Positions 44,535 to 53,583 are shown, counted from the first letter of the stretch. The stretch is DNA of 64,000 nt from Alkalihalobacillus alcalophilus ATCC 27647 = CGMCC 1.3604 (GCF_000292245.2 NZ_ALPT02000001.1:62001-126000); one strand, 5' to 3'. Program-made: numbers and translations. Notes: generated by a model from the letters alone, not told the origin.

Positions 44535-44549
44535 GAAAGCTCGTATTTA

Positions 44550-44588
44550 AGCCTCGACAATATCAAAATCGTCGAGGCTGTTTTTTTA
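44550..44588 (+). terminator. ansA terminator
   Basis: AGCCTCGAC pairs with GTCGAGGCT, followed by GTTTTTTTA on the plus strand. Confidence 0.92.
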
Positions 44589-44600
44589 TTAAATTGAATG

Positions 44601-45566
44601 CTATGATTCCTTAGCTAAAATGGACTTAACGATGCTGTCTCCGTGGAAACGGCCATTTTCAATAAAAATTTCATTTGCGTTATTTCCTGCTGCTATAACA
44701 CCTGCTATATATAACCCTTGAACATTCGTTTCCATTGTCTCTTCATCAAATTTTGGTCTTCCGCTTTCGTCATCCACACCGACCCCAACATGTTTTAAAA
44801 ATGCGTGGTCTGGATGATATCCAGTCATTGCAAACACAAAATCAGCTTTTACTCGTTTCGTTTCGCCTTCCACCGAATAAATTACTTCTTCCTTTGTAAT
44901 TTCGACGACTTCTGCCCCAAAGTGATGAGCAATCATTTCATTTCTAACAAGTGCCTCATATTCAGGTAATATCCACGGTTTGACACTAGAAGAATATTCA
45001 AGACCACGATATAAAACTGTCACATTTGCTCCTGCTTTTTCTAACTCGAGTGTCGCATCTACCGCTGAGTTTTTACCACCAATAACGACAACATCCTTCC
45101 CGAAAAAAGGATGTGCTTCCTTGAAGTAATGAAAAACATGTGCAGAATTTTCACCCGGAACATGTAAATAGTTAGGTGAATCATAATAGCCGGTCGCAAT
45201 AATAACATATGCTGCCTCATATTGTTCTTTTTCCGTCACGACTTTAAAAGCATGACCTATTTTAGCAACTGACTCCACTTTTTCAAAAGAATGAATCCGG
45301 AGTTTTTTTCTTTTTACGACATCCCGGTAATAGGATAAGGCTTGATTTCTTTTTGGTTTTCGTTCTTCTGTTACAAAGGCGACATCGCCAATTTCTAAGC
45401 GTTCACTCGTACTAAAAAACATCTGGTGTGTTGGAAAACGGTAGATCGTATTGACAATGTTTTCTTTTTCAATGATGAGTGGGTCAAAGCCAGCTTCTTG
45501 ACAGGAAATAGCGGCGGCAAGCCCACATGGTCCAGCTCCTATAATAATGATTTTTTCTCTTTTCAT
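44601..45566 (-). CDS. ypdA: FAD-dependent disulfide reductase YpdA (bacillithiol disulfide reductase type)
   Basis: YpdA reduces bacillithiol disulfide in bacilli using NADPH. The FAD-binding GAGPCGLAAAISCQ is at residues 9-22 and the NADPH-binding VVIGGKNSAVDATLELEKAG near residue 154; VIATGYYDSPNYLHVPGE is also typical. It lacks the CxxC of thioredoxin reductase, as expected. The position near ansA and ddl is like that in related bacilli. The ATG at 45566 has GAGTGGGG upstream. Confidence 0.93.
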   Translation of the reverse strand: MKREKIIIIGAGPCGLAAAISCQEAGFDPLIIEKENIVNTIYRFPTHQMFFSTSERLEIGDVAFVTEERKPKRNQALSYYRDVVKRKKLRIHSFEKVESVAKIGHAFKVVTEKEQYEAAYVIIATGYYDSPNYLHVPGENSAHVFHYFKEAHPFFGKDVVVIGGKNSAVDATLELEKAGANVTVLYRGLEYSSSVKPWILPEYEALVRNEMIAHHFGAEVVEITKEEVIYSVEGETKRVKADFVFAMTGYHPDHAFLKHVGVGVDDESGRPKFDEETMETNVQGLYIAGVIAAGNNANEIFIENGRFHGDSIVKSILAKES

Positions 45567-45648
45567 TTACCCCACTCCATTTCGTTACCACACAATCACA
45601 AAAGCTTCATTCACCGCTCTAATTAAGCCTATATACTTACAATTTATT

Positions 45649-46563
45649 TTATTTCTCTAAAGATAACGTAATTAATTTTTCGATCATCTCATCATAATCT
45701 AAACCAATTTCTTTTGCTGCATCGGGATAAAGACTTGTCGGTGTCATTCCTGGTAATGTATTCACTTCTAAAATAACCGGATCGCCTTGTTCCGGGATGA
45801 TAAAATCAACACGTGAGTAAATATCACAGCCTAATACTTGATGGGCAAGAACGGCGTGTTTTTGAACATATTCTGTTTGTTCAGCCGAAATTCGAGCTGG
45901 AATAATATGCTCACTCATACCAGCTGCGTATTTTGCTTCATAGTCATAATGTTTATTCTTTGACACGATTTCTACAACTGGTAATGCTTTTTCATCACCT
46001 TTATTCCCAAGGACCGCAACGGTTACTTCAATACCTTTAATAAATTCTTCCAGTAAAATCGTTTCATCTAATTGAAAGGCTTCCTTAATGCCATTTTTAA
46101 GCGTTTCTTCGTCCTCGGCAATCGTAATTCCGATCGTTGAACCTTCTTGATTTGGTTTTACGACAACAGGATAATCTACATCACAAATAAAGTCTTCTTC
46201 TTTAAAACTATGTTTAAACAGTACTTGCTCTTTTGCGATTCTTGTACCTGCACGATTAAAAAAGAGTTTCGACTTTGCTTTATCAATGGCCAAGGCTGAA
46301 CCTTGAACCCCTGAACCAACATATGGAATTTTTAGCATATCTAATAAAGCTTGAACTTTTCCGTCTTCACCATACCGGCCGTGTAAACCAATATAGACAA
46401 TATCGACATCTAACTGAATAATTTCTTCTAATTCGTTTGGATTAAAGTCAATCCCAATCACTTCATGTCCTTTATTTTTTAAAGCTGTCATAATTCCTTT
46501 ACCTGATGAAAGCGATACTTCACGCTCCGCTGAAACTCCTCCGTATAACACCGCAATTTTCAT
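45649..46563 (-). CDS. ddl: D-alanine--D-alanine ligase
   Basis: This ATP-grasp enzyme makes the D-Ala-D-Ala dipeptide for peptidoglycan. The 304-residue protein opens MKIAVLYGGVSAEREVSLSS, then GRYGEDGKVQALLDMLKIPYVGSG, VVKPNQEGSTIGI, and VILEVNTLPGMTPTSLYP. The Tyr/Lys residues typical of D-Ala (not D-Lac) ligases appear present. The ATG at 46563 has AGGAGATGAG upstream. A 200-bp gap then separates it from element B, with nothing else I can support in it. Confidence 0.97.
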   Translation of the reverse strand: MKIAVLYGGVSAEREVSLSSGKGIMTALKNKGHEVIGIDFNPNELEEIIQLDVDIVYIGLHGRYGEDGKVQALLDMLKIPYVGSGVQGSALAIDKAKSKLFFNRAGTRIAKEQVLFKHSFKEEDFICDVDYPVVVKPNQEGSTIGITIAEDEETLKNGIKEAFQLDETILLEEFIKGIEVTVAVLGNKGDEKALPVVEIVSKNKHYDYEAKYAAGMSEHIIPARISAEQTEYVQKHAVLAHQVLGCDIYSRVDFIIPEQGDPVILEVNTLPGMTPTSLYPDAAKEIGLDYDEMIEKLITLSLEK

Positions 46564-46936
46564 AGATGTCTCATCTCCTATTTATATATGTACATTAGTT
46601 TATTCGCCCACATGTTTTCTGGTCACTTGATCCAAACCGCATCATTATTTTAACAGAAAGAAGGCAATAAGAAAAAGAAAACTCACCAAGAGGTAACCCT
46701 TTTTCATATAGAGTAGCGTTATGTGCTTCATTTCCTGCTCTTTCTTGAACCATTACTAATAACTCACCTTTCGCTTTCGCATCGAGAAAATCCGTTCAAC
46801 TAGTTGGCAGAGTGAAAGGGAAGCTCTTAAACAAAAGCCCTTGATACGTTAGAAAAGCGAGAACGCACTATCACACCAAACGGATAAACTGTGCATTAAG
46901 AAAAAATAGACAATGCTCTTCTTCGGCGGTCGCTCC

Positions 46937-47042
46937 CAAACAGACACTCCGCGTCCTTGCCGAGAACCTCATGAGCCTCCTCAGCACGCTTGCGGGGTCT
47001 CATTGGACGGTTTATTCCTGCGGGAGTCTCCGTGTCTGTTTG
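46937..47042. repeat. hairpin module, CAAACAGACAC type (element B)
   Basis: CAAACAGACAC pairs with GTGTCTGTTTG; inner helices are less perfect than in A and C (TTGCCGAGAACC opposite TTTATTCCTGCGGG), so this copy is decaying. Confidence 0.75.
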
Positions 47043-47367
47043 TCCGCTAGATAATGGAATCAAATCTAGGTTCGGTTTTCTTATTGAATAAAAAACAGTC
47101 CTTACTTCAAAGTACATGAGCTTGAGAATGATTTTTCTCCTTCCATGACTCATTCCGTTACAGTTGTAAACCAATCAGTTAGCTAGATTATCGAGCTTGT
47201 TTCGATTTGAATCATGTCTTTTCATGACGGCAGACTCAGGAAAAAATAGGGGGCAACGACCTATTTAGTTCCATAACCAACAAAGTGAAGAAGAAGGTTT
47301 TTCTTCGTTAGAAATAGCTGATTGAGAATGGCCATATCATCAAGCCTCTCCACGACACTTAGCGGAC

Positions 47368-47470
47368 AAAACCATACGGAGACTCCCGCGGGAATAAACC
47401 GTGGAGCGAGACCCCGCAAGGCTTGCCGAGGAGGCTCGCCAGGTTCCCGCAGGACGCGGAGTATGGTTTT
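47368..47470. repeat. hairpin module, AACCATAC type (element B)
   Basis: AAAACCATAC and GTATGGTTTT close the hairpin; GCGGGAA and TTCCCGC pair inside, as in element A. Confidence 0.85.
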
Positions 47471-47633
47471 GGGAGCGACAGCCGAAGCTCTTCATTTTAC
47501 TGCACAGTTTCCTTCAACAGCCTACGAAGAGATGGGTTCAGACTGTCAACGATTGAACCGTTCATGTAAAGTCAATCTCTATCAACAGTTAAGGGTTGAT
47601 TATACGCTGCGAAAGTTGAGTAATAAAAAATAA

Positions 47634-47664
47634 AAACTCGATGACTAAAAATGTCACCAAGTTT
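47634..47664 (-). terminator. ypbH terminator
   Basis: On the minus strand AAACTTGGTGAC pairs with GTCATCGAGTTT (12 bp with two G-U pairs), followed by TTATTTTTTATT. Element B inserted 13 bp beyond it. Confidence 0.8.
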
Positions 47665-48262
47665 ATTTTTGCACAAAGGATTGATACAGCTTGTATATTG
47701 CTTCAAATTCAATAATTTCTTTTCCATACTCTTTAATTCGATATATAGAAGCCGTAGAAGAATTTCCATATTCAGATAATAAAGAGATAAAAGCCTCTTC
47801 TTTTAACTGTTCAATATCAAACTCCTCAAACTTTAAGAAATAACGATTTTCAAATGAATAAAAGGAGCCACCGATTACCCCAAACGCGTATAAACGCTCC
47901 GCTAATTGAATAACATCCTCTAAATCATAAAATTCGAATAAAATATCTTCACTTTCATCAAGTGTTACTTGCATTTCAATATATCCTTCTTCAAAGGCGT
48001 CCAAATCAAAATCATCATCAACTGCACCTTTTGTAACGATAATGACCATACCTTGTGCAGGCATTGCGAAAACTTCAACAGCAATAGGACCATCGATCTT
48101 AAAGCCTAATTCATCATCTGCTTCAAGCATCATATCACGAAATAAATCATGAACTTTAGGCACATCCTGCCATAAATCTTCTTTTGTAATGCCTCTTTCA
48201 TTCATATCATCGAAAGTTAAGAATGCTTTAAATTTATTTATATCTAAACGTTCTAACCGCAC
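47663..48262 (-). CDS. ypbH: MecA-family adaptor protein (YpbH/MecB)
   Basis: MecA proteins deliver substrates such as ComK to ClpCP. The N-terminal substrate-binding part MRLERLDINKFKAFLTFDDMNERGI, the acidic middle and the C-terminal ClpC-binding region (LYAFGVIGGSFYSFENRYFLKF) are all visible in 199 residues. The position next to ypbG and other ypb genes marks it as the YpbH paralogue. The start is a GTG at 48262 with GGAGGG six bases upstream. Confidence 0.92.
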   Translation of the reverse strand: MRLERLDINKFKAFLTFDDMNERGITKEDLWQDVPKVHDLFRDMMLEADDELGFKIDGPIAVEVFAMPAQGMVIIVTKGAVDDDFDLDAFEEGYIEMQVTLDESEDILFEFYDLEDVIQLAERLYAFGVIGGSFYSFENRYFLKFEEFDIEQLKEEAFISLLSEYGNSSTASIYRIKEYGKEIIEFEAIYKLYQSFVQK

Positions 48263-48442
48263 TCATGTCCCTCCTTCATTACGCAAAACAATATTCATCC
48301 CTTAAAGGAAATGACGCTTAATAAAAGCCATCCTTTAAACTATAAACGTCCAAATGAAGCCGTTCATATGAGTAAAAGATCTCTTACCATACGGTATGTG
48401 AGAACACAAAAGAAGGTTCTAGTTCGTTGACCGTGTACAAAC

Positions 48443-49345
48443 CTAATTATCTGTGATTATTTTTTTTATCCAGCTATCCCTAGCCTCGAAATTTTGTTCA
48501 ATTAAAAAACGTGTCCATTTTTTATCCTGAAGTTGCAAAAAAGCCGCTCCGACTACCCCTATCGTAAGAGCTCGTTTTTTTTCCTCTAAGGTCAAAAGCA
48601 ACTTTTGGGTTTTCGCTACATTCTTTTCATGTGTACATGAGGTAATAAAAATAGAAGCATCCGTTTCGTTTAAAACTAATTCTACATCTTCAGCTGGGAT
48701 TCCTTCTCCTAAATAAAGGACAGAAAAGCCTTTTCTTCTCAAAAATAAAGAAAAAGATAATAACTGTAAATCATTTGTTTCATCCGGTCCACATACGAGC
48801 AATACTTTTGGTAAAAAGCTATTTACAGGCAACCCTTGATAAATTTGACCAATTTTTACTCGAATAAATGTGGAAACAAAATGCTCATGTGCCTTTGTAA
48901 TCTGAGCTTCTTCCCATAATGCTGCAACTTTGATTAAAAGTGCTTCTAAAATTTCAATTGACACTTTCTCAAAACTAAATAAACTAAAAGCTTTATTTAA
49001 CAATTGTTGAGCTTGGTTCTCATTAAAAGATAAAAGAGCACATAAAAGCTCTTCTGCTAATTGCACTGTGTAATCCTCATTTGTGGACACATTTAGTTTA
49101 CTTGTTGGTTCTTGTTCTTTTTTCAGCAAATCGATAGCTTGTCCGATCGGAAAACCATGATTCACTTTATTAATAAGCCATTTTAAAATTAAAACATGTT
49201 CTTCTGAATATAGACGATGTCCTGCTTGATTTCTTTTCGGCTCGATAAATTGATAGCGCCGCTCCCATGCCCGTAATGTTCCTGGCTGAAGATCAAGCAT
49301 TTTCGCTATTGCTTTTATATTGTACTTTCCATCCGTAGAAGCCAT
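48443..49345 (-). CDS. MerR-family regulator with B12-binding-type domains (CarH/LitR-like), axial His missing
   Basis: Residues 8-75 form a MerR DNA-binding domain (IAKMLDLQPGTLRAWERRY ... GHRLYSEE). A helical B12-cap domain follows with the W-x9-EH motif of CarH photoreceptors: W144 and E154-H155. The Rossmann B12-binding domain begins KVLLVCGPDE near 180. There the CarH motif E-x-H, which gives the lower cobalt ligand, reads E189-T-N191, so the histidine is replaced by Asn. It may bind cobalamin without that ligand, or have become B12-independent as some CarA proteins are. Target promoters are unknown. The ATG at 49345 has AGGAGAGGGAG. Confidence 0.85.
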   Translation of the reverse strand: MASTDGKYNIKAIAKMLDLQPGTLRAWERRYQFIEPKRNQAGHRLYSEEHVLILKWLINKVNHGFPIGQAIDLLKKEQEPTSKLNVSTNEDYTVQLAEELLCALLSFNENQAQQLLNKAFSLFSFEKVSIEILEALLIKVAALWEEAQITKAHEHFVSTFIRVKIGQIYQGLPVNSFLPKVLLVCGPDETNDLQLLSFSLFLRRKGFSVLYLGEGIPAEDVELVLNETDASIFITSCTHEKNVAKTQKLLLTLEEKKRALTIGVVGAAFLQLQDKKWTRFLIEQNFEARDSWIKKIITDN

Positions 49346-49445
49346 GCTCCCTCTCCTATCTTAACTAGCTCCATTAACAGGTAGAATGATATGATTGCTT
49401 CATAAAGTATAGCGAAACATAAATCATGTGTAAACAAAGGTGTTC

Positions 49446-50213
49446 CTAATCGCTTTTTTTGAGCTCTAACAAATGAGTTTCGCTTTTAGCTCCGAGCCTT
49501 AATGGTAAAATCGATGTTCCGTAACCGTTGCTAATAAGGGTAGTTAAAGACCCGTCCGTTTTAATCGTTCCCAATTTTTCCAGTGCTAAACCAAATAAAC
49601 GAATTTGCCCCCCATGTGTATGCCCAGACAAAAGTAATGAAAATGGGTGCTCATTTGGCAAATAAGATTCTACGATCGGAAAATGGCTAATTAAAATCGT
49701 AAAAGCCTCTGCAGAAAGTTGACTATAGACCTCTAAATGATCAATCGGCTTGTCCAACTCATCCACACCAAACAAAACGATTTCCGCAGTTCCCTTTTGT
49801 ATTTTCACCTGTTCATTTTTTAAGACATGAACATTATACTTATCAAACAATTCCGTCAGTTTTCTCACATCTACTTCTACATCATTGTTACCCCAAACAA
49901 AATAAACATCAGCTAACTGTTTTAATTTTAAGATATTCTCCTCAACTCGTGCCATTGGAACCGTACTTTCAACAAAGTCACCGCCAATAATGACAAGATC
50001 ACATTCACCTTTTAAGGCATCAATCATTTTCGAATCAAGTTGACGACGATGGACATCTGAAATAAAAAATATTTTATACCCATCAAAAGAACTTGGTAAA
50101 TCTTTAAATGAAAGTCGTTGTTTTAAGACACGATTTTGGTTCGCTTCGTAATACATATAAGCTAAGGTTGCCGAAGCTCCTAATCCAATTAATGTTAATA
50201 GTGTTTTCTTCAT
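49446..50213 (-). CDS. ypbG: YpbG-like metallophosphoesterase
   Basis: A 255-residue calcineurin-like phosphoesterase anchored by an N-terminal hydrophobic segment (LLTLIGLGASATLAYMYY). Metal-binding motifs in order: ISDVHRRQ, VIIGGDFVES, WGNNDVEV, ISHFPI, and LSGHTHGGQIRL. In GDF and GNND the usual metal ligands are kept. Related proteins act on phosphodiesters, but the substrate of YpbG is not known. The ATG at 50213 has AGGAGGAG upstream. Confidence 0.88.
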   Translation of the reverse strand: MKKTLLTLIGLGASATLAYMYYEANQNRVLKQRLSFKDLPSSFDGYKIFFISDVHRRQLDSKMIDALKGECDLVIIGGDFVESTVPMARVEENILKLKQLADVYFVWGNNDVEVDVRKLTELFDKYNVHVLKNEQVKIQKGTAEIVLFGVDELDKPIDHLEVYSQLSAEAFTILISHFPIVESYLPNEHPFSLLLSGHTHGGQIRLFGLALEKLGTIKTDGSLTTLISNGYGTSILPLRLGAKSETHLLELKKSD

Positions 50214-50243
50214 TTCGTTCTCCTCCTAATACGATATAGGAAT

Positions 50244-50286
50244 GATAAACTCCCATCCTCAGCAGACGTGAAGATGGGAGTTTATC
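50244..50286. terminator. inverted repeat between the anti-sigma gene and ypbG
   Basis: GATAAACTCCCATC pairs with GATGGGAGTTTATC in a perfect 14-bp stem. There is no T-run on either strand, so termination is uncertain, but the position right after the sigma/anti-sigma genes fits. Confidence 0.6.
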
Positions 50287-50321
50287 GTTACCTCTCATAA
50301 GATTCCATTCTTTAGGAAAAA

Positions 50322-51108
50322 TTATGATTCAACCCAATGCATATTTTCAATAATCCATTGACTATATTCAATAATTGGTTCTCCTGTACTCACATAATCG
50401 ATTATGACATACACAATTGAAAAATCGCCTTTTCTTTCCACTATAAGATATATTAAATCGTCTCCATTTTCAAAATATCTTTGTTCAAATTGTCGTTCCG
50501 AAGAAAAATAGAGTGGGACTTCCAAATCGATTTCGACTAATTGATTATTGACAGCAAAATCGTTCAAAAATCTTGATAATGATTCTTCATCACTCACTTC
50601 TTCTATTTTAAGAAATGGCTGTTCATTCGTTTCTGTATGATGAAAAGAAACAGATTCCCGTTCAACTGACATCGTAACAGCCACCGGAACCTCTGTCCAA
50701 AAATGCATTTGTCCGGATTGAATTTCAACAAGTTCACTATCTCGTTCTTCATATGAGTCGTCCGCTCTATTTTCCATATCTGGTTCTGACTGGAATAACT
50801 CAACCTCAACTTGTTCTGCATCTTCGCTAACAGCCCTTTCAAATTCCTCACTTTCAGATGAATCGGAAGATGATAGTTGATGATCACTCGTCATTTGGGT
50901 AAATATATAACCGATCCCGAGAAACAAAAGAATTCCCGCACAAATAGAAGCCCATCTCCAATAAGGGTTTCCTTTCCTTTGAAATCGTCCTTCTTCGCCT
51001 TCCTCCTTTTTTATCTTTCCATAATTTGATCAGCTGAATTTTGAGATGGAAGCTCATCATATTGTTTTTTAAGTTTTTCATCTTTTGTTCAAAAGGCTCC
51101 AAACTCAT
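50322..51108 (-). pseudogene. anti-sigma-factor-like gene broken by two single-base frameshifts in poly-A runs
   Basis: The ATG at 51108 overlaps the stop of the ECF sigma gene (ATGA), the usual sigma/anti-sigma arrangement. Frame one gives MSLEPFEQKMKNLK; frame two then reads QYDELPSQNSADQIMER; frame three gives KKEEGEEGRFQRKGN, a transmembrane segment WRWASICAGILLFLGIGYIF, and an acidic extracellular part of about 180 residues. Each switch is cured by adding one A, at the A6 run near 51064-51069 and at an A6 run near 51007-51012. So the gene is either a recent pseudogene or carries two homopolymer sequencing errors. Intact it would be a single-pass anti-sigma factor. Confidence 0.75.
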
Positions 51109-51635
51109 ATCTGTTCACCTACTTTTTTATACTTTTCCTTTAGTTTTTTTTTCGCACGTAACATCCTTGATTTTACTGCTCCCTCACTTACATTCAACAC
51201 ATCGGCAATTTCGTAATAACTTAAATCATGAAAATAATGTAAGATAATCGGAACTTTATATTTAGAATCTAAATCTTGAATATAGTAATGTAATTCCCTT
51301 GCTTCTTCATCAAAATGTTTCTCTAAGTAAACAGTCGCACCTTGCTCTTCGTTTAATTGCTTTATTTTTCGTTTTTGCCTTTGCTCATGACGATAAATAT
51401 CACGAACTACATTTAAAGTTAACGAATACAACCATGTCGTAAACTTACCATGTGTATGCTTGGGCAAAAATCGATACACTTTAATAAATACCTCTTGGGT
51501 GACATCATCTATTTGGGCATGTGACACACCAAGTTGATAGCAAAACTTTTCAACTGTTTTTAAATGGGTTTTGATTAAGTGGTGAAAGGCATCTTCATCA
51601 CCTTTTTTCGCAAGAGCTAACCATTCTTCTTCCAT
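51105..51635 (-). CDS. ECF-type RNA polymerase sigma factor
   Basis: Sigma region 2 is seen in AQIDDVTQEVFIKVYRFLPKH (about residues 40-60) with TTWLYSLTLNVVRDIYRHEQRQK. Region 4 is at the C-terminus with YYEIADVLNVSEGAVKSRMLRAKKKLKEKY, a helix-turn-helix. 176 residues, no region 3, thus the extracytoplasmic-function class. It is followed by a translationally coupled, frameshifted anti-sigma gene. If the frameshifts are real, this sigma factor would be unrestrained. It is close to the SigX/SigV/SigW class but I cannot place it. The ATG at 51635 has GGAGGTC upstream. Confidence 0.92.
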   Translation of the reverse strand: MEEEWLALAKKGDEDAFHHLIKTHLKTVEKFCYQLGVSHAQIDDVTQEVFIKVYRFLPKHTHGKFTTWLYSLTLNVVRDIYRHEQRQKRKIKQLNEEQGATVYLEKHFDEEARELHYYIQDLDSKYKVPIILHYFHDLSYYEIADVLNVSEGAVKSRMLRAKKKLKEKYKKVGEQI

Positions 51636-51753
51636 CAGAACTAATGACCTCCTACATCAACGACTAAACAGTTATGAAGAGGATAAAAAAGATTATTCCT
51701 CTATGTAACGCTCGTTAAGTCTAATACGTTTCATTTTTTTATTCAAACATAAA

Positions 51754-51787
51754 GAAAAGGGTGAGTCCTAATTACTGACTTACCCTC
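51754..51787 (-). terminator. terminator of the M20 amidohydrolase gene
   Basis: On the minus strand GGGTAAGTC pairs with GACTCACCC around a 9-nt loop (one mismatch), followed by TTTTCTTT. Confidence 0.78.
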
Positions 51788-51793
51788 TTCCAG

Positions 51794-52996
51794 TTATAAA
51801 GTACTTCCTACCTTTGATTTCTTTCTTGATAAGTAAGTTAAGGCTGATGAGGCCAATAATTTAGCTGCCGTTAAAAGTGCCGCCTCATCAATATCAAATT
51901 TAGGATGATGATGTGGATAATTAATCCCTTTTTCCTTATTTCCGGCCCCTGTAAAAAAGAATGTCCCTGGAACATGTTGTAAATAATAAGAAAAATCCTC
52001 GCCACCCATTACAGGCTCCATTTGAAAAAACCTTTGTTCTGGAAAACTAGCCGTTTGGATACGAGCAAATTCACTCGTTTCATAAGGGTCATTTACGAGT
52101 GCAGGATAACCTTTTTTATATAAATAAGTATAGCTTGCTCCCATCGCCTCACAAATCCCTTTAGTCACTTGCTCCATTCGTTCAATAATATAATCTTGCA
52201 AATCCAAATCAAAGGTACGAACCGTTCCCACTAATTTGGCCGTGTCAGAAATGACATTAAAGGGCCCACCAGCGTGAAATGAAGCCACCGTGACAACCGC
52301 CGCCTTTAAGGGATCAACATTTCGGCTCACAATTTGTTGCAATGATTGCACAACAGAGCTAGCGACCATAATGGCATCAACCGTTTCATGTGGAGCAGCT
52401 CCATGTCCACCTTTTCCTTGAATATCGATTTCAAACCGATCAGCAGCAGCCATCGCCGGACCTGGTGTATAACCAATTTCACCAACTTCAAAAGGCGACC
52501 ATAAATGAGTACCATAAATGACATCAACGCCTTCTAAACAACCATCCTCAATCATTTGAATCGCTCCACCTGGTGCTAATTCCTCTGCAAACTGATGAAT
52601 CAAGACGATCGTTCCTTCCAATTCATCTTTGTATTTCATCAATGCTTTAGCGACTAATAAAAGACTTGCTGTATGACCATCGTGACCACAAGCATGCATT
52701 ACACCTGGCGTTTTAGAAGCAAATGAAAGTCCCGTCTCCTCCTGGATTGGCAAAGCATCAAAATCAGCCCTGAGAGCAACCGTTTTACCTGGCTTTGCCC
52801 CACGAATATAACCAACAACCCCACGTCCACCAACACCTGTTTTTACTTCCACACCTAAATCTTTTAAATATGTAGCAATTTTTTTCGGTGTCTCGACCTC
52901 TTCGAAGGACAATTCTGGATATTGATGAAGCTCTCGCCTAATTTCAATCATTTCCTCTTCATGTTGTTCTAAGAAAGCTAACACTCGTTCAATCAT
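51794..52996 (-). CDS. M20-family amidohydrolase (N-acyl-L-amino acid amidohydrolase type)
   Basis: Metal-dependent hydrolase of 400 residues. The zinc-binding motif MHACGHDGHTA and the preceding ALRADFDALPI are intact; a dimerisation-domain marker AADRFEIDIQGKGGHGAAPHE and the late ligand region PVMGGEDFSYYLQ also fit. Such enzymes remove acyl groups from amino acids or process auxin-like conjugates; several paralogues exist per Bacillus genome, so the substrate is open. The ATG at 52996 has GAAGGTG upstream. It is a single-gene unit with its own terminator. Confidence 0.92.
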   Translation of the reverse strand: MIERVLAFLEQHEEEMIEIRRELHQYPELSFEEVETPKKIATYLKDLGVEVKTGVGGRGVVGYIRGAKPGKTVALRADFDALPIQEETGLSFASKTPGVMHACGHDGHTASLLLVAKALMKYKDELEGTIVLIHQFAEELAPGGAIQMIEDGCLEGVDVIYGTHLWSPFEVGEIGYTPGPAMAAADRFEIDIQGKGGHGAAPHETVDAIMVASSVVQSLQQIVSRNVDPLKAAVVTVASFHAGGPFNVISDTAKLVGTVRTFDLDLQDYIIERMEQVTKGICEAMGASYTYLYKKGYPALVNDPYETSEFARIQTASFPEQRFFQMEPVMGGEDFSYYLQHVPGTFFFTGAGNKEKGINYPHHHPKFDIDEAALLTAAKLLASSALTYLSRKKSKVGSTL

Positions 52997-53108
52997 CTTA
53001 ACACCTTCTAAACTCGTTTTCTTTTATTTTACTCTTCTAACTAAAAAAGAAAACGATATTTTTCGAAAAATGAAACAATGAATGATTTATAAATCGATAG
53101 ACAAACGT

Positions 53109-53140
53109 AAAAAAGCTGACACCCGACAGGATACCAGCTT
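53109..53140 (-). terminator. terminator of the 35-aa membrane protein gene
   Basis: On the minus strand AAGCTG...CCTGTCGG...CAGCTT forms a 6-bp outer stem with inner ATCC/GGGT pairing, followed by TTTTTTACG. Confidence 0.7.
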
Positions 53141-53154
53141 GATTCATTACATTA

Positions 53155-53262
53155 TTAATCTGTTAACTGAGAAAGTTTTAACATATAGTAGGCCATTGCA
53201 ACTGCTACAACCATTGCCAACAAACCGATTCCTAACACTGCTGTAAGTTGAACTAATGTCAT
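53155..53262 (-). CDS. small single-pass membrane protein (35 aa)
   Basis: The frame from an ATG at 53262 (GGGAGTG ribosome site six bases upstream) to a TAA at 53155 encodes 35 residues: a hydrophobic stretch VLGIGLLAMVVAVAMAYYML with short polar ends, finishing LSQLTD. A terminator follows directly, and the gene stands alone between the M20 gene and the plus-strand 73-aa gene. Ribosome site, hydrophobic profile and terminator together support a real gene. The function is unknown. Confidence 0.7.
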   Translation of the reverse strand: MTLVQLTAVLGIGLLAMVVAVAMAYYMLKLSQLTD

Positions 53263-53454
53263 GAATCAACACTCCCTATCTATTAAAATAGCTTTTCTAC
53301 AGAAAATTATAGCATGTTCTTTGTGACAAGCGGCCGTCAAAATGTGACAATTTTTAAAACAAGCTTTCCTTCCTTTCTTATAAATGAGCCAGCGATTCTC
53401 ATTTTTATGTAAAAATAACAAAATTAAAAAAGGTTAGAAAATCCAACAAATTGA

Positions 53455-53483
53455 TTGAAAAATCAAAATAAAAGACGTATACT
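53455..53483 (+). promoter_or_regulatory. sigma-A-like promoter of the 73-aa gene, with a cre-like site downstream
   Basis: TTGAAA (53455-53460) and TATACT (53478-53483) are 17 bp apart. Downstream, AGAAAACGCTTTCA at about 53500-53513 resembles a cre site (one mismatch in the outer TG), in a place where CcpA binding would block elongation. Confidence 0.5.
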
Positions 53484-53583
53484 AAAACTTAAGAGGGTTA
53501 GAAAACGCTTTCATAATTAAGTACGACTTGTTGAGATGTTACTCGTTCACTGCATACAATAAATCAGAATGGAGGGGAACAGC

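Larger units (their letters stand above)
46762..47621. mobile_element. element B: second copy, inverted relative to A (about 860 bp)
   Basis: The right end is the exact 14-bp repeat (TGCGAAAGTTGAGT, 47608-47621). The left end is damaged, reading ACTCACC followed by a short duplicated TTTCGC before CATCGAG. AATA flanks both sides (46758-46761 and 47622-47625), compatible with a decayed target duplication. The sequence aligns with element A read on the opposite strand throughout: same left and right flanks, same two modules, same centre. No transposase is present. It lies between ddl and the ypbH terminator. Confidence 0.8.

Noticed and set aside
50322..51108. Programmed frameshifting in the anti-sigma gene
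   Set aside because: Two shifts in 60 bp at plain A6 runs without a typical slippery heptamer and stimulatory structure; mutation or sequencing error is simpler.
53451..53483. TTGATT as -35 box for the 73-aa gene
   Set aside because: Spacing to TATACT would be 21 bp; TTGAAA four bases downstream gives a normal 17 bp.
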